Positions 53,641-62,460 of a DNA stretch of 64,000 nt are shown piece by piece. Below the pieces are notes generated by a model that did not search any database, had not been told where the DNA came from, and saw nothing but the letters and a program-made list of their open reading frames with translations. This DNA is from an uncultured Acidobacteriota bacterium (GTDB lineage: Bacteria; Acidobacteriota; Terriglobia; Bryobacterales; Bryobacteraceae), in the NCBI GenBank assembly GCA_902826605.1, contig CADEFM010000003.1, positions 1-64,000 of the forward strand, written 5' to 3'. Position 1 is the first letter of the stretch; each line of letters begins with the position of its first letter. The position numbers were made by a program, and so were the translations under genes.

Positions 53641-54414
53641 GTGCGTTACCGGAAGGGAACCGTAATCATCTCCCGGGAGGCGGACCTGCCCCTTCTTCGG
53701 CTCGTGCATCGCGCCGGACACGTCACCTTCAGCCAGGTCTATCGTTCTCTGTTCGCGACCAAGGAAAAGCGTCTGTGGGACACGCTCGGTTGGAGAATCC
53801 GGCGAATGGTCGCCCAGGAGTTTCTATTGAGCACCGCAGTCCCTGGATTCCCTGAGCAAGTTCTTTCGCTCGGCGAGAACGGCGAGCTGTTTTTGCAGAG
53901 CAACGAATCGTTCAATGTGGAACGCGGGGTGCGCGTCCGTGGCTCAAATAAGCGTCACCAAATCTGGCACGACGTGGAGCTGTACGACATTCGGTTGGGG
54001 CTTTCGGCCGCCGGTGTTGTGCGCCAATGGAAGTCGGAGCCAGAGATTCGCGCGGAGAACGATTTCAGCACGATGCACTATGCCAAGGATTACGACGCGA
54101 TCGTGACGTTGGAGTGCGCTGGCGTATCGGGCACAGTCGCACTGGAGTACGAGCGCACGCCGAAGTCATCCGCTTCTTACGCGGCCATCAGTCGCGTCAT
54201 CGACCAGGAACAGAAGATCAAGACGGTCCTGTATTTGACCGCCAATCCCGAACTGCATCGTTTCCTATTGCTCAATCTGGGCACAAGCCGCCGTAACATC
54301 GTCGTCGGTTTGTCGCGAGAGTTCGTCGCCGATCCCCACCGCGCCGAACTACAAGATGTGAGAACGGGGAGGAGCAAACGCCTCGGCGAGTGCCTTCACG
54401 ACAGTTCCCATTGA
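53641..54414 (+). CDS. replication-relaxation family protein
   Basis: A 257-residue protein from GTG 53641. The N-terminal winged-helix part (LLRLVHRAGHVTFSQVYRSLF) precedes a nuclease-like core with the acidic-lysine stretch VALEYERTPKSSASYAAI. This resembles the Replic_Relax proteins of plasmids and ICEs, which take part in relaxation or replication of the element. No classical relaxase was seen in the window, so this protein may be part of DNA processing. 54415-54652 has no clear gene. Confidence 0.7.
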   Translation: MRYRKGTVIISREADLPLLRLVHRAGHVTFSQVYRSLFATKEKRLWDTLGWRIRRMVAQEFLLSTAVPGFPEQVLSLGENGELFLQSNESFNVERGVRVRGSNKRHQIWHDVELYDIRLGLSAAGVVRQWKSEPEIRAENDFSTMHYAKDYDAIVTLECAGVSGTVALEYERTPKSSASYAAISRVIDQEQKIKTVLYLTANPELHRFLLLNLGTSRRNIVVGLSREFVADPHRAELQDVRTGRSKRLGECLHDSSH

Positions 54415-54652
54415 CTCCCAAACCGTCAGCTTTGACCCAGCCCGACCCTTCCTATCTGCCGGTGCGTCAGCCAGTTGGCGGCGGACATCCCGGTAGTTTG
54501 AAGGTGTTTTCTGTTGGGGCGGGATTCCGGACTGAAGATCGGAGGAACAGGAAAGGTTCCGGTGGTGGCCAGGAAGAAACATGAAGGGCAATCAGGAACG
54601 GAAATAGTGTTGGAACGCCGAGGGCTGTGTAGAAAGTGTGGAGTGTGGACGG

Positions 54653-55060
54653 TTAAGACGCGTTGTAGGGAGCAAGGTAAAGGCTCCCATCGTGGTCTAC
54701 CAATCCGAGCCGAACGCGATCCAGCCATCCGACTCGGCCAAGCACGTTCTTGTTGATGGTTTCGTCGGCGAAAAAGTAGACGGTCGAATGAGTGACAACG
54801 TCGAGTACGGTCAGCTCAACTTCATGTCCAAAGGCGTCGAAGCTGCTGTTGGCCGTGCGGAACCGCTGGTGCTGTCCACTCTTCAGATCGAAGCCGAGTG
54901 CTTCAGCAAGTTCGGCACGGAACAGGCAGAAGGTCGAACCCGTGTCCACGCTAGCGGCCAGGCTCACGATGCGATCTCCGGAACGTAGCATGACGGGAAC
55001 GGAGATCCCGTCTTTGTCACTCGCGTACGAATGCACGCCAGTGAATTGAAGTTCGTGCAT
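54653..55060 (-). CDS. retropepsin-like aspartic protease domain protein
   Basis: A 135-residue single-lobe aspartic protease-like protein. The catalytic loop is SVDTGSTFCLF, and GRVGWLDRVRLGL near the end resembles the conserved ILG-type motif of retropepsins. It would need to dimerise. It is in a two-gene unit with the DUF104-like gene, 2 bases after that stop. Confidence 0.7.
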   Translation of the reverse strand: MHELQFTGVHSYASDKDGISVPVMLRSGDRIVSLAASVDTGSTFCLFRAELAEALGFDLKSGQHQRFRTANSSFDAFGHEVELTVLDVVTHSTVYFFADETINKNVLGRVGWLDRVRLGLVDHDGSLYLAPYNAS

Positions 55061-55062
55061 GA

Positions 55063-55404
55063 TTACCAGCCGCCGAACGGCAAGTCTCTATCCGGGACGC
55101 TGGCAAAGAAAGGTTCGGCGATGCCAGCTGCGTGCGCGGCTGCGCTCACCGTGGCGAGCTTTTGCCCGTGTGCGATCAGTTGTCCTCCGTGTAGGGCGAC
55201 CCACTCGCCGGCATAGGGTGTTGATTCCTTCGCAAGCCATTCCAGCTCTGCCGTGCGTTCGTTCACCGGTTGTGTGGAAAGCGAACTTGATGGCCCCGGC
55301 TTTTCGTCGATGGTCAGGCGCACGCGCTGGTGCTCTGGCAGCTTCAGGGGTTCGAGCGGACGCAAGACGCCGTGCTCATAAATCGCCTCTAACTCTCTAG
55401 CCAT
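55063..55404 (-). CDS. DUF104/DUF5678 antitoxin-like protein
   Basis: A 113-residue protein. Residues 4-33 (LEAIYEHGVLRPLEPLKLPE) match the AF2212/DUF104 antitoxin-like fold. Residues 55-110 (YAGEWVALHGGQLIAHGQK...) match DUF5678. It is paired with the retropepsin-like gene, and its start lies 19 bases from a perfect 9-bp inverted repeat, perhaps its operator. A stabilisation role is possible but unproven. Confidence 0.7.
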   Translation of the reverse strand: MARELEAIYEHGVLRPLEPLKLPEHQRVRLTIDEKPGPSSSLSTQPVNERTAELEWLAKESTPYAGEWVALHGGQLIAHGQKLATVSAAAHAAGIAEPFFASVPDRDLPFGGW

Positions 55405-55422
55405 AGCACTCCTATTTTAGCC

Positions 55423-55446
55423 GTTGGAACGGCGGATCGTTCCAAC
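55423..55446. promoter_or_regulatory. inverted repeat between divergent antitoxin-like and rad52-like genes
   Basis: Perfect 9-bp arms GTTGGAACG and CGTTCCAAC are separated by 6 bases. It is positioned to act as an operator for the minus-strand pair, or as a hairpin in a transcript reading towards the annealing protein gene. Confidence 0.5.
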
Positions 55447-55527
55447 TCGCCTGAATGTCCCAGAACACCAGCCAGAACGGCCTGGCAAAGAAGCAAGCAG
55501 CAACCCTCAAGTCCAAGGAGAACCCAA

Positions 55528-56760
55528 ATGACAGGTTACGTCAATGGAGTTACATCGCACGAACATCTAGCGCCGCCTCCCGCGACGGCGCTCGAAGGAG
55601 TCCAGCCTCAGGATGCGTCCAAGTTTGACCGGATCCAGCACGTCCGGGAACAGATGGCCGAACCGTTTGATCCCGGCGAGATCAAGTGGCGCGTGACTGC
55701 CACTTCCACCCAGCAAACCCGCAACGGAACCGTGAAGCGCGGTCAGCTGGTCGCGTACGCCGACCAGCGCGCGTACACCGACCGGTTGAACGATGTCTTC
55801 GGAGAATGGGGTTGGACGCGCAACTACGTTGTCCAGGTCGCGCAAAACTTCGAACGTGTCACCCGGCAGGGAACCAAGAACGAGAAGCAAAGCACCATCT
55901 GCGCCAAAGTAGTGGTCGTTTCGACCGTCACGATTCACGGCCTTGGTTCCCACACCGGCGTCGGAGAAGAATGGGCGGACGACGAGAACTCCGCAACCCG
56001 CGCCGAGGCGCAGGCTTTCAAGCGCGCCTGTGCGTGCTTCGGACTCGGACGTTATCTCTATGATCTCGACAAGGTCTGGGAGGACCTGGATCAATACGGG
56101 CGTCCGGCCAGGACTCCGAATCTGCCGGACTGGGCCGTTCCCGGGCGCACGAAGCCGAGACCAGCTCCGCGAGATCGGGATGTCGCTCAGCCTCGTTCCG
56201 GACTGATTCGGACGGAGGTGCTCGCCCAAGTGAAACAGTTGGCTGGAACCGTGGGATTCAGTCTTGCGAAATTCACCCTCCAGAAGTTCGGCGGTTCGGC
56301 AGAACCCGAGAAGATTGGGTTTGCCAAGCTCACGACGGTACTGGACAAGCTCACCGACGTTGCAAAGGGCATCGAGCGACTCCGCACCGCCGCCAACGCC
56401 ATCGGAGAGGCTCGCTACGCGGCGATCTGCCGGGAACTGAATTTAGTGAGTGAGTCGATCGACGACATTCCAGACCGGCAGACGCTTCAGCAACTTGTCC
56501 AAAAGGTCGAAGCAGAAACAGGCGGTAGACCAGCCGCACCGGTTGCAAATGGTTCCACGCGGTCCATTGAGGACGCAGGAGGATCGCTGCTGCAGGCAGC
56601 CCGCAAAACCGCAAATGCCACGGGGCGGCGAATGGCGGAAGTGATTTCGGAGGCGTCTGCAGGGAAGATCACTCTCGACGGTCTCAAGTCGCTCTCCGAT
56701 GCCGACGTGTCCATTGTTGAATCCACGATCCAGCGCCTGAACCAGCAGACTACCAACTGA
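55528..56760 (+). CDS. Rad52/Rad22-type single-strand annealing protein
   Basis: A 410-residue recombinase. The N-terminal Rad52/22 domain has AYADQRAYTDRLNDVFGEWGW, the AEAQAFKRACACFGLGRYLYDL helix and a basic linker. The C-terminal 190 residues are helical with no catalytic motif. Such proteins anneal ssDNA and serve phages and ICEs in recombination or replication. CCAAGGAGAAC precedes the ATG. It opens a DNA-metabolism module with the primase downstream. Confidence 0.82.
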   Translation: MTGYVNGVTSHEHLAPPPATALEGVQPQDASKFDRIQHVREQMAEPFDPGEIKWRVTATSTQQTRNGTVKRGQLVAYADQRAYTDRLNDVFGEWGWTRNYVVQVAQNFERVTRQGTKNEKQSTICAKVVVVSTVTIHGLGSHTGVGEEWADDENSATRAEAQAFKRACACFGLGRYLYDLDKVWEDLDQYGRPARTPNLPDWAVPGRTKPRPAPRDRDVAQPRSGLIRTEVLAQVKQLAGTVGFSLAKFTLQKFGGSAEPEKIGFAKLTTVLDKLTDVAKGIERLRTAANAIGEARYAAICRELNLVSESIDDIPDRQTLQQLVQKVEAETGGRPAAPVANGSTRSIEDAGGSLLQAARKTANATGRRMAEVISEASAGKITLDGLKSLSDADVSIVESTIQRLNQQTTN

Positions 56761-56766
56761 TTCTCT

Positions 56767-56875
56767 CCTCCTTATATAGGAGGCGCCTCCTTCGCGTGAC
56801 CAATCCGGTCACGCATTCCCTCAACCCTAAAACCGGCAGGCACGCTCCACGCGCATAGGACGGACGTGTGCCTGC
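56767..56875 (+). promoter_or_regulatory. hairpin-rich leader upstream of a small ICE gene
   Basis: Three stems occur in 110 bases: CCTCC/GGAGG (56767-56783), overlapping the palindrome GGAGGCGCCTCC; GCGTGACC/GGTCACGC (56794-56814); and GCAGGCAC/GTGCCTGC (56836-56875). No T tract. It precedes CCAAGGAGAAC and ATG 56899, much as the larger leader precedes the polymerase-like gene. Confidence 0.5.
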
Positions 56876-56898
56876 GCAACCTTCCAAGGAGAACAACG

Positions 56899-57252
56899 AT
56901 GAAAACCAAGAACGTGAGTGCAAGCCCAGTCATGAACACGCGGGATCTGAACACCCGGCCGGAACGGGACTTGGCGGAGATCGTCGGCACCTTCCTGAGT
57001 GCCGGCGAAGGAGTGGTCGCTCACTGGGTCGAATACGCCAAGGGTGTCCTACTGTTTGTCATGGCACCCGGTGACGACATGTCCGGTGAGTTCTACATCT
57101 ACGACCGGAAGAAAGGAACCTTCTGGCTGTTGGCCCTCGCCGACGACATCTTTGGCGGATACGCCGTGCATCAGATGCGGACCAAAATCCGAGAGTTCGG
57201 TCTGCTGGAGTTCGCGGCGAACCCGGCCCAGTTGGGCGGCCAGCGCGCATAA
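56899..57252 (+). CDS. small hypothetical ICE protein
   Basis: A 117-residue soluble protein (GEFYIYDRKKGTFWLLALADD...). No family recognised. Strong AAGGAG site. It lies between the annealing protein and the primase, behind a hairpin-rich leader, so probable DNA-metabolism accessory or cargo. Confidence 0.6.
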   Translation: MKTKNVSASPVMNTRDLNTRPERDLAEIVGTFLSAGEGVVAHWVEYAKGVLLFVMAPGDDMSGEFYIYDRKKGTFWLLALADDIFGGYAVHQMRTKIREFGLLEFAANPAQLGGQRA

Positions 57253-57296
57253 GGAACTCGTTTGGGAATTCGCCAGAGGCGGTGTACAGAATCTCT

Positions 57297-58241
57297 ATGC
57301 GGGACACGCTCCAAACCAGCAGTGAGATCGCATTCGAATACGCGCGGTGGTTCGTCAATCGCCGCGCGTTCACTTTGCAGTCAGATCGGCCGCACCCCGG
57401 TACGGGGCGTCACTACTACTACCGTCCCCGGTCGCGGGAGGACCGTTCGAGCATCACGGCGTGGGACATCCAACGTCACCTCAATGGCCAGATGACACTG
57501 GGGCTCTACGCGATCAATCCGGCGACGCAACGCGTGAAATGGATGGCGATCGACGCGGACTATCGTCGCGCAGTCGAAGATCTGTTAAGGCTCCAGTACG
57601 GGCTGGGCCAGACGGGTATCCAAGCAGCCCTGGAACAAAGCCGTCGCGGAGGACACCTCTGGATCTTCTTTGAGCAGCCAGTCCTTGCCCGTCATGCGCG
57701 AATCTTCGTGTACCAGTTGGCGGACAAGTTGAACGTGAATGTCAAAGGACCTGGCGGCATCGACGGCATCGAATTGTTTCCTAAGCAGGATCATCTGGAC
57801 GCCGGTCAATTCGGGAACGCGATTCGGGGACCACTTGGAATCCATCGCGCTGCCGGCCGCCGGTATTGGTTCTACGGTGCCCCCTATGATCTTGAATCTC
57901 AGATGGCATATCTCCGCGGATTGCGACGTGTCACTGAGCGGCAACTATTGGAACTCACAGCGGACGTTCCAAGCGTCCTCGACGCGCAAGCAACGTGGGT
58001 CAACCGAACATTCGATCCCAACCGCCCGCACTTCCGAATCCTGGACTTCGTCCATCCTGAGCGAAAGGTGGGACGGAACTGGATCACGCAGTGTCCGAGT
58101 TGCGCCGCTGCCGGTAGAGATCGGAGCAAAGACAATCTCGCGATTTCGGTCGAAGAACCGCTGAAGTACCGCTGTTGGTCGGGATGCACGCGTGAGCAGA
58201 TTCGTCAGGCACTGGGGGTCGCGACTCCTGCGGTCGCATGA
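57297..58241 (+). CDS. TOTE-type archaeo-eukaryotic primase with zinc ribbon
   Basis: A 314-residue protein. The primase catalytic core shows MAIDAD (DxD metal site), RRGGHLWIFF (catalytic His region), GIELFPKQ and QFGNAIRGPLGIH with RYWFY. This pattern is typical of the TOTE conflict-system primase family. A C-terminal zinc-ribbon-like segment has CPSC and CWSGC. It probably primes element replication. An upstream GTG at 57282 is in frame. It overlaps the next gene by 4 bases. Confidence 0.75.
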   Translation: MRDTLQTSSEIAFEYARWFVNRRAFTLQSDRPHPGTGRHYYYRPRSREDRSSITAWDIQRHLNGQMTLGLYAINPATQRVKWMAIDADYRRAVEDLLRLQYGLGQTGIQAALEQSRRGGHLWIFFEQPVLARHARIFVYQLADKLNVNVKGPGGIDGIELFPKQDHLDAGQFGNAIRGPLGIHRAAGRRYWFYGAPYDLESQMAYLRGLRRVTERQLLELTADVPSVLDAQATWVNRTFDPNRPHFRILDFVHPERKVGRNWITQCPSCAAAGRDRSKDNLAISVEEPLKYRCWSGCTREQIRQALGVATPAVA

Positions 58242-58843
58242 AGAACATCATGGCCAAAGAACTCTCCCGACTTACGCTTCCCAAACCTGTACTTCGCAGA
58301 CTCGACTCCTCGGGCGTCTTCTGCCAGACCTGGGTCACCGTGGAGCGTCAGGCGCTGGCGGATCGCTGGGTGATTCGCGGTGTCGAGAGCGGCGGCGGCA
58401 ATCGCGAGGTTGGCCGTTACATTTCGTACTTCGCGTCTGACGGTGCCCGCCTTGCGTGTGTCCAGAAGGTAGATCGTCTCGGCGGCAACGGTGTCCATGG
58501 CGTCGTCGTGGCACCCGAGCTCGTGGCGGTCGAGATGGCGCGGATTGAACATACCTATCAACTGCTCATCACGCAACATAGTCTTGGATACGGATCCGGG
58601 AAGCGCCCTTTGCTCTGTTCAAAGATCATATTTCAAGGGGTCGACGGTCAGCTCTCTACTGACCTTCTGAAACAGGGGCTCACACCAGAGTTCTTCACGA
58701 GGAGCGGAGAGCTCCGAGCAATTCCCGCGTCGTTTCGCGACGCCGTTCGACTCGTGACAGCGGGAGTGAGCTGCTTGAATTGCAGGCATTGTCATGGCTT
58801 GGTGGAACGTGCCGAAGTCATCGCGGAAGGAGTCGTCGCATGA
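58238..58843 (+). CDS. hypothetical protein with C-terminal CxxC pair
   Basis: A 201-residue soluble protein. No family recognised. The C-terminus has CLNCRHCHG, a likely metal site. It is coupled by ATGA to the primase gene and to the next small membrane gene, so it belongs to the same operon. Confidence 0.6.
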   Translation: MKNIMAKELSRLTLPKPVLRRLDSSGVFCQTWVTVERQALADRWVIRGVESGGGNREVGRYISYFASDGARLACVQKVDRLGGNGVHGVVVAPELVAVEMARIEHTYQLLITQHSLGYGSGKRPLLCSKIIFQGVDGQLSTDLLKQGLTPEFFTRSGELRAIPASFRDAVRLVTAGVSCLNCRHCHGLVERAEVIAEGVVA

Positions 58844-59040
58844 GTGATTCCGTTCGGAAGCTGTGCTTGTTCCTTTTTCTGGCTTCGATTCTTTCGACGC
58901 ACACCAGCCCGCTCGCCGCATTGACGGCGTCATTGGCTGGCGCCGTGCTCGCGTGGCCCTTCTATAAGAAATACGCTCCGCCGCCACCACAGCGGCGGGT
59001 AGTCGTCGAACCTGCCGAGCCGGGAGAGTCCGGCCACTGA
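58840..59040 (+). CDS. small membrane protein
   Basis: A 66-residue protein with two short hydrophobic segments in the first 45 residues and a Pro/Arg-rich tail. It overlaps the previous stop by 4 bases. No family recognised. Confidence 0.5.
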   Translation: MSDSVRKLCLFLFLASILSTHTSPLAALTASLAGAVLAWPFYKKYAPPPPQRRVVVEPAEPGESGH

Positions 59041-59061
59041 TCATGACTCTTCGAGGTGAAC

Positions 59062-59265
59062 ATGCGCCTGCGTTCCATCTACGTGTTCACTTGCATCTGC
59101 GGTCACAGACACGAAGTCGAATCTGACGCTCCGTTTGTCTGCAATTGCGGGCGGCGTTCTGAGATCGCATGGGGCGCGGAGTCGAAAGAACTATCTCCAA
59201 CTGTGGGCCAACTCCCCCCGAATCCTGTGTCTAAGGAATCCGATCATGAACGAACTTCTGTGTGA
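59062..59265 (+). CDS. small zinc-ribbon protein
   Basis: A 67-residue protein with four cysteines, CICGH...CNCGR, forming a rubredoxin-like zinc ribbon. ATG 59062 (or GTG 59056) follows CGAGG. It overlaps the next small zinc protein by 20 bases. Function unknown. Confidence 0.5.
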   Translation: MRLRSIYVFTCICGHRHEVESDAPFVCNCGRRSEIAWGAESKELSPTVGQLPPNPVSKESDHERTSV

Positions 59266-59593
59266 CTTTTGCTCCGAGCCGTCCCCGACTTGGTGCTATC
59301 CGGCCGAGACATTCATAGCGATGGAAGTCGGCCCCGTGGCGTCCGCTAGCGATGGAGGATGGGCAGCTTGCGAAGAGTGCCACCGCTTGATCGAAGCGGA
59401 TGACCGGCAGGCGTTAGCGGACCGCTCCGCAGCGCTCCTGATTGTCGCGAATCCTGAATTCGCTTCCGTCAGCGACGACCTTCGCCGGCAGCTCGGAGAC
59501 CTCCACAAGGGGTTCTTCGATCACAGGCTGGGAAGAGGTGCGCCAATTGAGGTTTTGCATGAGAAGATGCCCGAGCGCAGAAACGGAACATAA
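59246..59593 (+). CDS. small CxxC protein
   Basis: A 115-residue protein with CDFC near the N-terminus and CEEC at about 43-46, likely one zinc site. The rest is helical. AAGGAA precedes the ATG. It resembles small element proteins of unknown function. 59594-59751 shows no clear gene. Confidence 0.6.
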   Translation: MNELLCDFCSEPSPTWCYPAETFIAMEVGPVASASDGGWAACEECHRLIEADDRQALADRSAALLIVANPEFASVSDDLRRQLGDLHKGFFDHRLGRGAPIEVLHEKMPERRNGT

Positions 59594-59751
59594 CTGCCTG
59601 TTCAAGTGCTTAGAACGTCGTCTCTGCCCAATTTTCGAATGCGGACCATGCGTTCAGAAGCGCCCACTTCCCCGCTTTCCGCAATGCGTACCTATAGGTG
59701 TCATCCCAGAGCCGCGCAACGAACGTATAGCAAGTTCCTGAGACAGAAGCT

Positions 59752-60591
59752 CTATGCCAACGTGGCTTCTCTCGGCTGGTCTGCGATCAGAGACTCTATC
59801 CAGTTCTTCACCAACTCTCCGGCAAACAGCCTGGCCTCGGCGATGGTCATCGGATCCGGTGGCGGCTCAGCCTGTGACCGCGCATGACGCGAGAAGCGGC
59901 CGATTGCTTCTTGATGATTAGCGGTCCGCCGGAACCGCTCCCACGCAGAGCGAGAGCACCAGCCGTTCTGAAGCATCGCTCTTGAATCACCCGCATGGTC
60001 TTCAATAACCTCGCATGCTTTGTACAGATTCGCCCACGCGTTTCCTTCGGCCCCGAGATAATAGAGCGCTTCCTGGACGTCTTCATTCGATTTCAGCGCC
60101 GGCAGGATGGAACTAATCGGCGCTGCGTCGCTGGCGAGGAAACTCGTGATTGCTGGAAAGTCAGATGTTCCGTGCACGGTGACCTCGCAGCCAACAATCC
60201 CTCGACCGGTTCCGTTGTCAAGGAGTTCGACCAAGCTCTCCTTTCGCACACCCTGAAAACACGGGCAAAGCAAGCGAGTGGCTCCATTCAGCTGTGCAAT
60301 GATGGTCTCCGCCAAGCGGTCCGCTTCGCCCATGTCAGCGGTTTCCGGCATCCTGGCGTCTTCAACATAGAACGTGTCGTGAAGTTCAACGAGACGGATC
60401 TCCGAACCGGTGAGCGCCTTCTCAAAGATGTACAGATCGATGTCGGAATTAAAATCAACATGAATCCACCACCGTTGGCGAGCCTTGGCGTAGTCCAGCT
60501 TGGGTGTACGCCGGATGAAGGCATTACTACTCACCTTTACGCGTGGATGTTTCACCGCGGGCACGATAGATCGGATATTTTGAAGACCCAT
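59752..60591 (-). CDS. hypothetical cargo protein
   Basis: A 279-residue soluble protein transcribed against its neighbours. No family recognised. No signal or membrane helix. Orientation and isolation suggest accessory cargo. The intergenic stretch 60592-60784 has no clear gene. Confidence 0.55.
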   Translation of the reverse strand: MGLQNIRSIVPAVKHPRVKVSSNAFIRRTPKLDYAKARQRWWIHVDFNSDIDLYIFEKALTGSEIRLVELHDTFYVEDARMPETADMGEADRLAETIIAQLNGATRLLCPCFQGVRKESLVELLDNGTGRGIVGCEVTVHGTSDFPAITSFLASDAAPISSILPALKSNEDVQEALYYLGAEGNAWANLYKACEVIEDHAGDSRAMLQNGWCSRSAWERFRRTANHQEAIGRFSRHARSQAEPPPDPMTIAEARLFAGELVKNWIESLIADQPREATLA

Positions 60592-60784
60592 GCTGCTTAA
60601 CGTACTACAGGCCGTCGCAACAAAGGGCGACCCGATCCAGGCCGAGGGGCTCTACGGGTGAATAACGCGCCACTCTGAGGCTGGCCGCGGGTTGCGTTCG
60701 GGCAGACCACGTTGTGCCTCTGTGGGCTTGGTTGTCCTTACCTGCGATTCGATAGCTCAAGTCAGCTCAATATAGGAGGGCGTC

Positions 60785-61903
60785 ATGCGAACAGCCGCCA
60801 GGCTTAAGCTCGGCTACTATCCGCTCCAAGAGGCGGAGGCGACCCGGATTCGTGGGTTCCTGACCTTCGGCCCGGAACCCACCAGCGTTCTTGACCCTTG
60901 TACGGGCACGGGAGCCGCATTCGTAACGATCACCGGTGAGGCGAACGTCCGCCGTTACGGCATTGAACTCGATGCCCAGCGTGCGCGCGAAGCCCAAGCC
61001 GCTCTATCCGAGGTGATCCAAGGGAATGCGTTGGAGACACACTGCCCGGTAGAGTCGTTCTCGCTCGTCTACCTCAATCCGCCCTTCGATTGGGAGATCG
61101 GACCCGGGCGCAATGAGCGTATGGAGAAGATCTTCGCGGAACACGTCGCGCGATGGGTGCGCCCAGGAGGTGTGCTCATCATGGTGCTCCCCTTCGACCG
61201 CGTCAACGACTGTCGCACGGTGCTGACCACTCAGTTCCGGGACAAAGCGATCTACCGCCTGACAGAACCCGACGCCGCGAGTTATCGCGAGGTCGTCTTG
61301 TTCGGGGTCCGCCGCACGCGCCAGGAGCGGGATCGGCTCTCGGATTCCGGGGTGAGTCAGGGGCACCGCATGCTCGCCGAACTGACTCGGCGTTATGAGG
61401 ATATCCCGGCCCTGCCGGATGCTCCCGACCGCCGCTACACCGTGCCGCCGAGTCCTCCAGCACGCCTGGAGTACCGCGGACTTCCGCTGGATGAGATCGA
61501 GGACCTACTCCCGACTTCGCCAGCATGGCGTCAGGCCCATCGGGTCACACACGCTCCGACGATCGAACTGGTCGGCCGGCCTCTGACCCCTTTGCATAAG
61601 GGGCACCTGGGCCTGCTCACCGTTTCCGGATGTCTGAACGGCTGCCTGGGCGAGGGGAAGGACCGGCACGTCGCGTTCTGGGAAAGCGTCAAGGTTGTGG
61701 ATCGCATTGAGGAGGAGTCCGATGGCGGCGAGATCGTGGTTCGGGAGAAGGAACGATTCTCGCAGCGGCTGACGCTGCTCTATGCAGACGGCCGCATCGC
61801 TCTGTTGTCGGAAAAGCCGCGCACAACTGCGGCTGGGGAGGCCAAGGATGGAGAATGCACACCAGCGGATGGGTCGCTTGACCTTCGTCCGGCAGATTCG
61901 TGA
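60785..61903 (+). CDS. DUF6094 methyltransferase-like protein
   Basis: A 372-residue protein. The N-terminal Rossmann methyltransferase core has DPCTGTGAAF (SAM-binding), YGIELD and the catalytic NPPFDWE (about 100-106), as in adenine-N6 methyltransferases. The C-terminal half lacks a known domain. DUF6094 genes are commonly found beside helicases in ICEs, as here. TAGGAGGGCG precedes the ATG. Confidence 0.75.
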   Translation: MRTAARLKLGYYPLQEAEATRIRGFLTFGPEPTSVLDPCTGTGAAFVTITGEANVRRYGIELDAQRAREAQAALSEVIQGNALETHCPVESFSLVYLNPPFDWEIGPGRNERMEKIFAEHVARWVRPGGVLIMVLPFDRVNDCRTVLTTQFRDKAIYRLTEPDAASYREVVLFGVRRTRQERDRLSDSGVSQGHRMLAELTRRYEDIPALPDAPDRRYTVPPSPPARLEYRGLPLDEIEDLLPTSPAWRQAHRVTHAPTIELVGRPLTPLHKGHLGLLTVSGCLNGCLGEGKDRHVAFWESVKVVDRIEEESDGGEIVVREKERFSQRLTLLYADGRIALLSEKPRTTAAGEAKDGECTPADGSLDLRPADS

Positions 61904-62459
61904 TTCCGTGACGGATGTCTCGGTCTACCTGGAAAAGTTGGTGGCCGAGGCGCAGGACGACCGCTCCGCTACATTCCACCTGGCATCCGTATTCGGCGGC
62001 GACCAGGAAATCGGTGCCGTGGTCGCGGCTGCACAGGAAGGACTTCGGTTCCAGGTGGAGTTCGAGGATAGGCGCCTGCTCGGGACGCTGGGCGAGAAGC
62101 CGGTAGTCTACCGCGCATCACTCCAGATCCCTGGACGCAAGCGCCCGGTACGTCATGCGATCCTGCTCTCGCGAACCTTCTACGAGACGACTTTAGGGGC
62201 GAACTCCGAGGCTCGGAAGACAGTGCTCTTCGACAGCACACCCAAGTTCGTTCTCCATCGCCTGTCGGCTCGATTTGGTCTCCCAGTCCTGCCTCATTGG
62301 GCTGAATGGTTCTCTGAAGAATTACATCGACGTGAAGCCATCGCGCCGATGATTGGCTTCAACTGTGTGCCAGCTGCGGTACAAGGGACAAAGCTTAGAA
62401 TGCTCCGACTACTCAGTCAGGGACTGCGTAGGAAGGCCCTGTTGGTGAATGGGTCATAG
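61848..62459 (+). CDS. hypothetical protein downstream of DUF6094
   Basis: A 203-residue soluble protein. The start at 61848 has GGGAGG 5 bases upstream and lies inside the DUF6094 gene (56-base overlap). No family recognised. Probably co-functions with the methyltransferase-like protein or the helicase. It ends next to the convergent DUF2971 gene. Confidence 0.6.
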   Translation: MENAHQRMGRLTFVRQIRDSVTDVSVYLEKLVAEAQDDRSATFHLASVFGGDQEIGAVVAAAQEGLRFQVEFEDRRLLGTLGEKPVVYRASLQIPGRKRPVRHAILLSRTFYETTLGANSEARKTVLFDSTPKFVLHRLSARFGLPVLPHWAEWFSEELHRREAIAPMIGFNCVPAAVQGTKLRMLRLLSQGLRRKALLVNGS

Positions 62460-62460
62460 C

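Noticed and set aside
32132..54414. VirB11 ATPase, VirB7 lipoprotein or classical relaxase
   Set aside because: No protein in the block shows a VirB11 P-loop pattern, a lipobox on a small protein, or the three-histidine relaxase motif; they may lie outside the window.
54514..54756. 80-codon plus-strand frame before the retropepsin gene
   Set aside because: Weak start context and overlap with the end of a better supported minus-strand gene.
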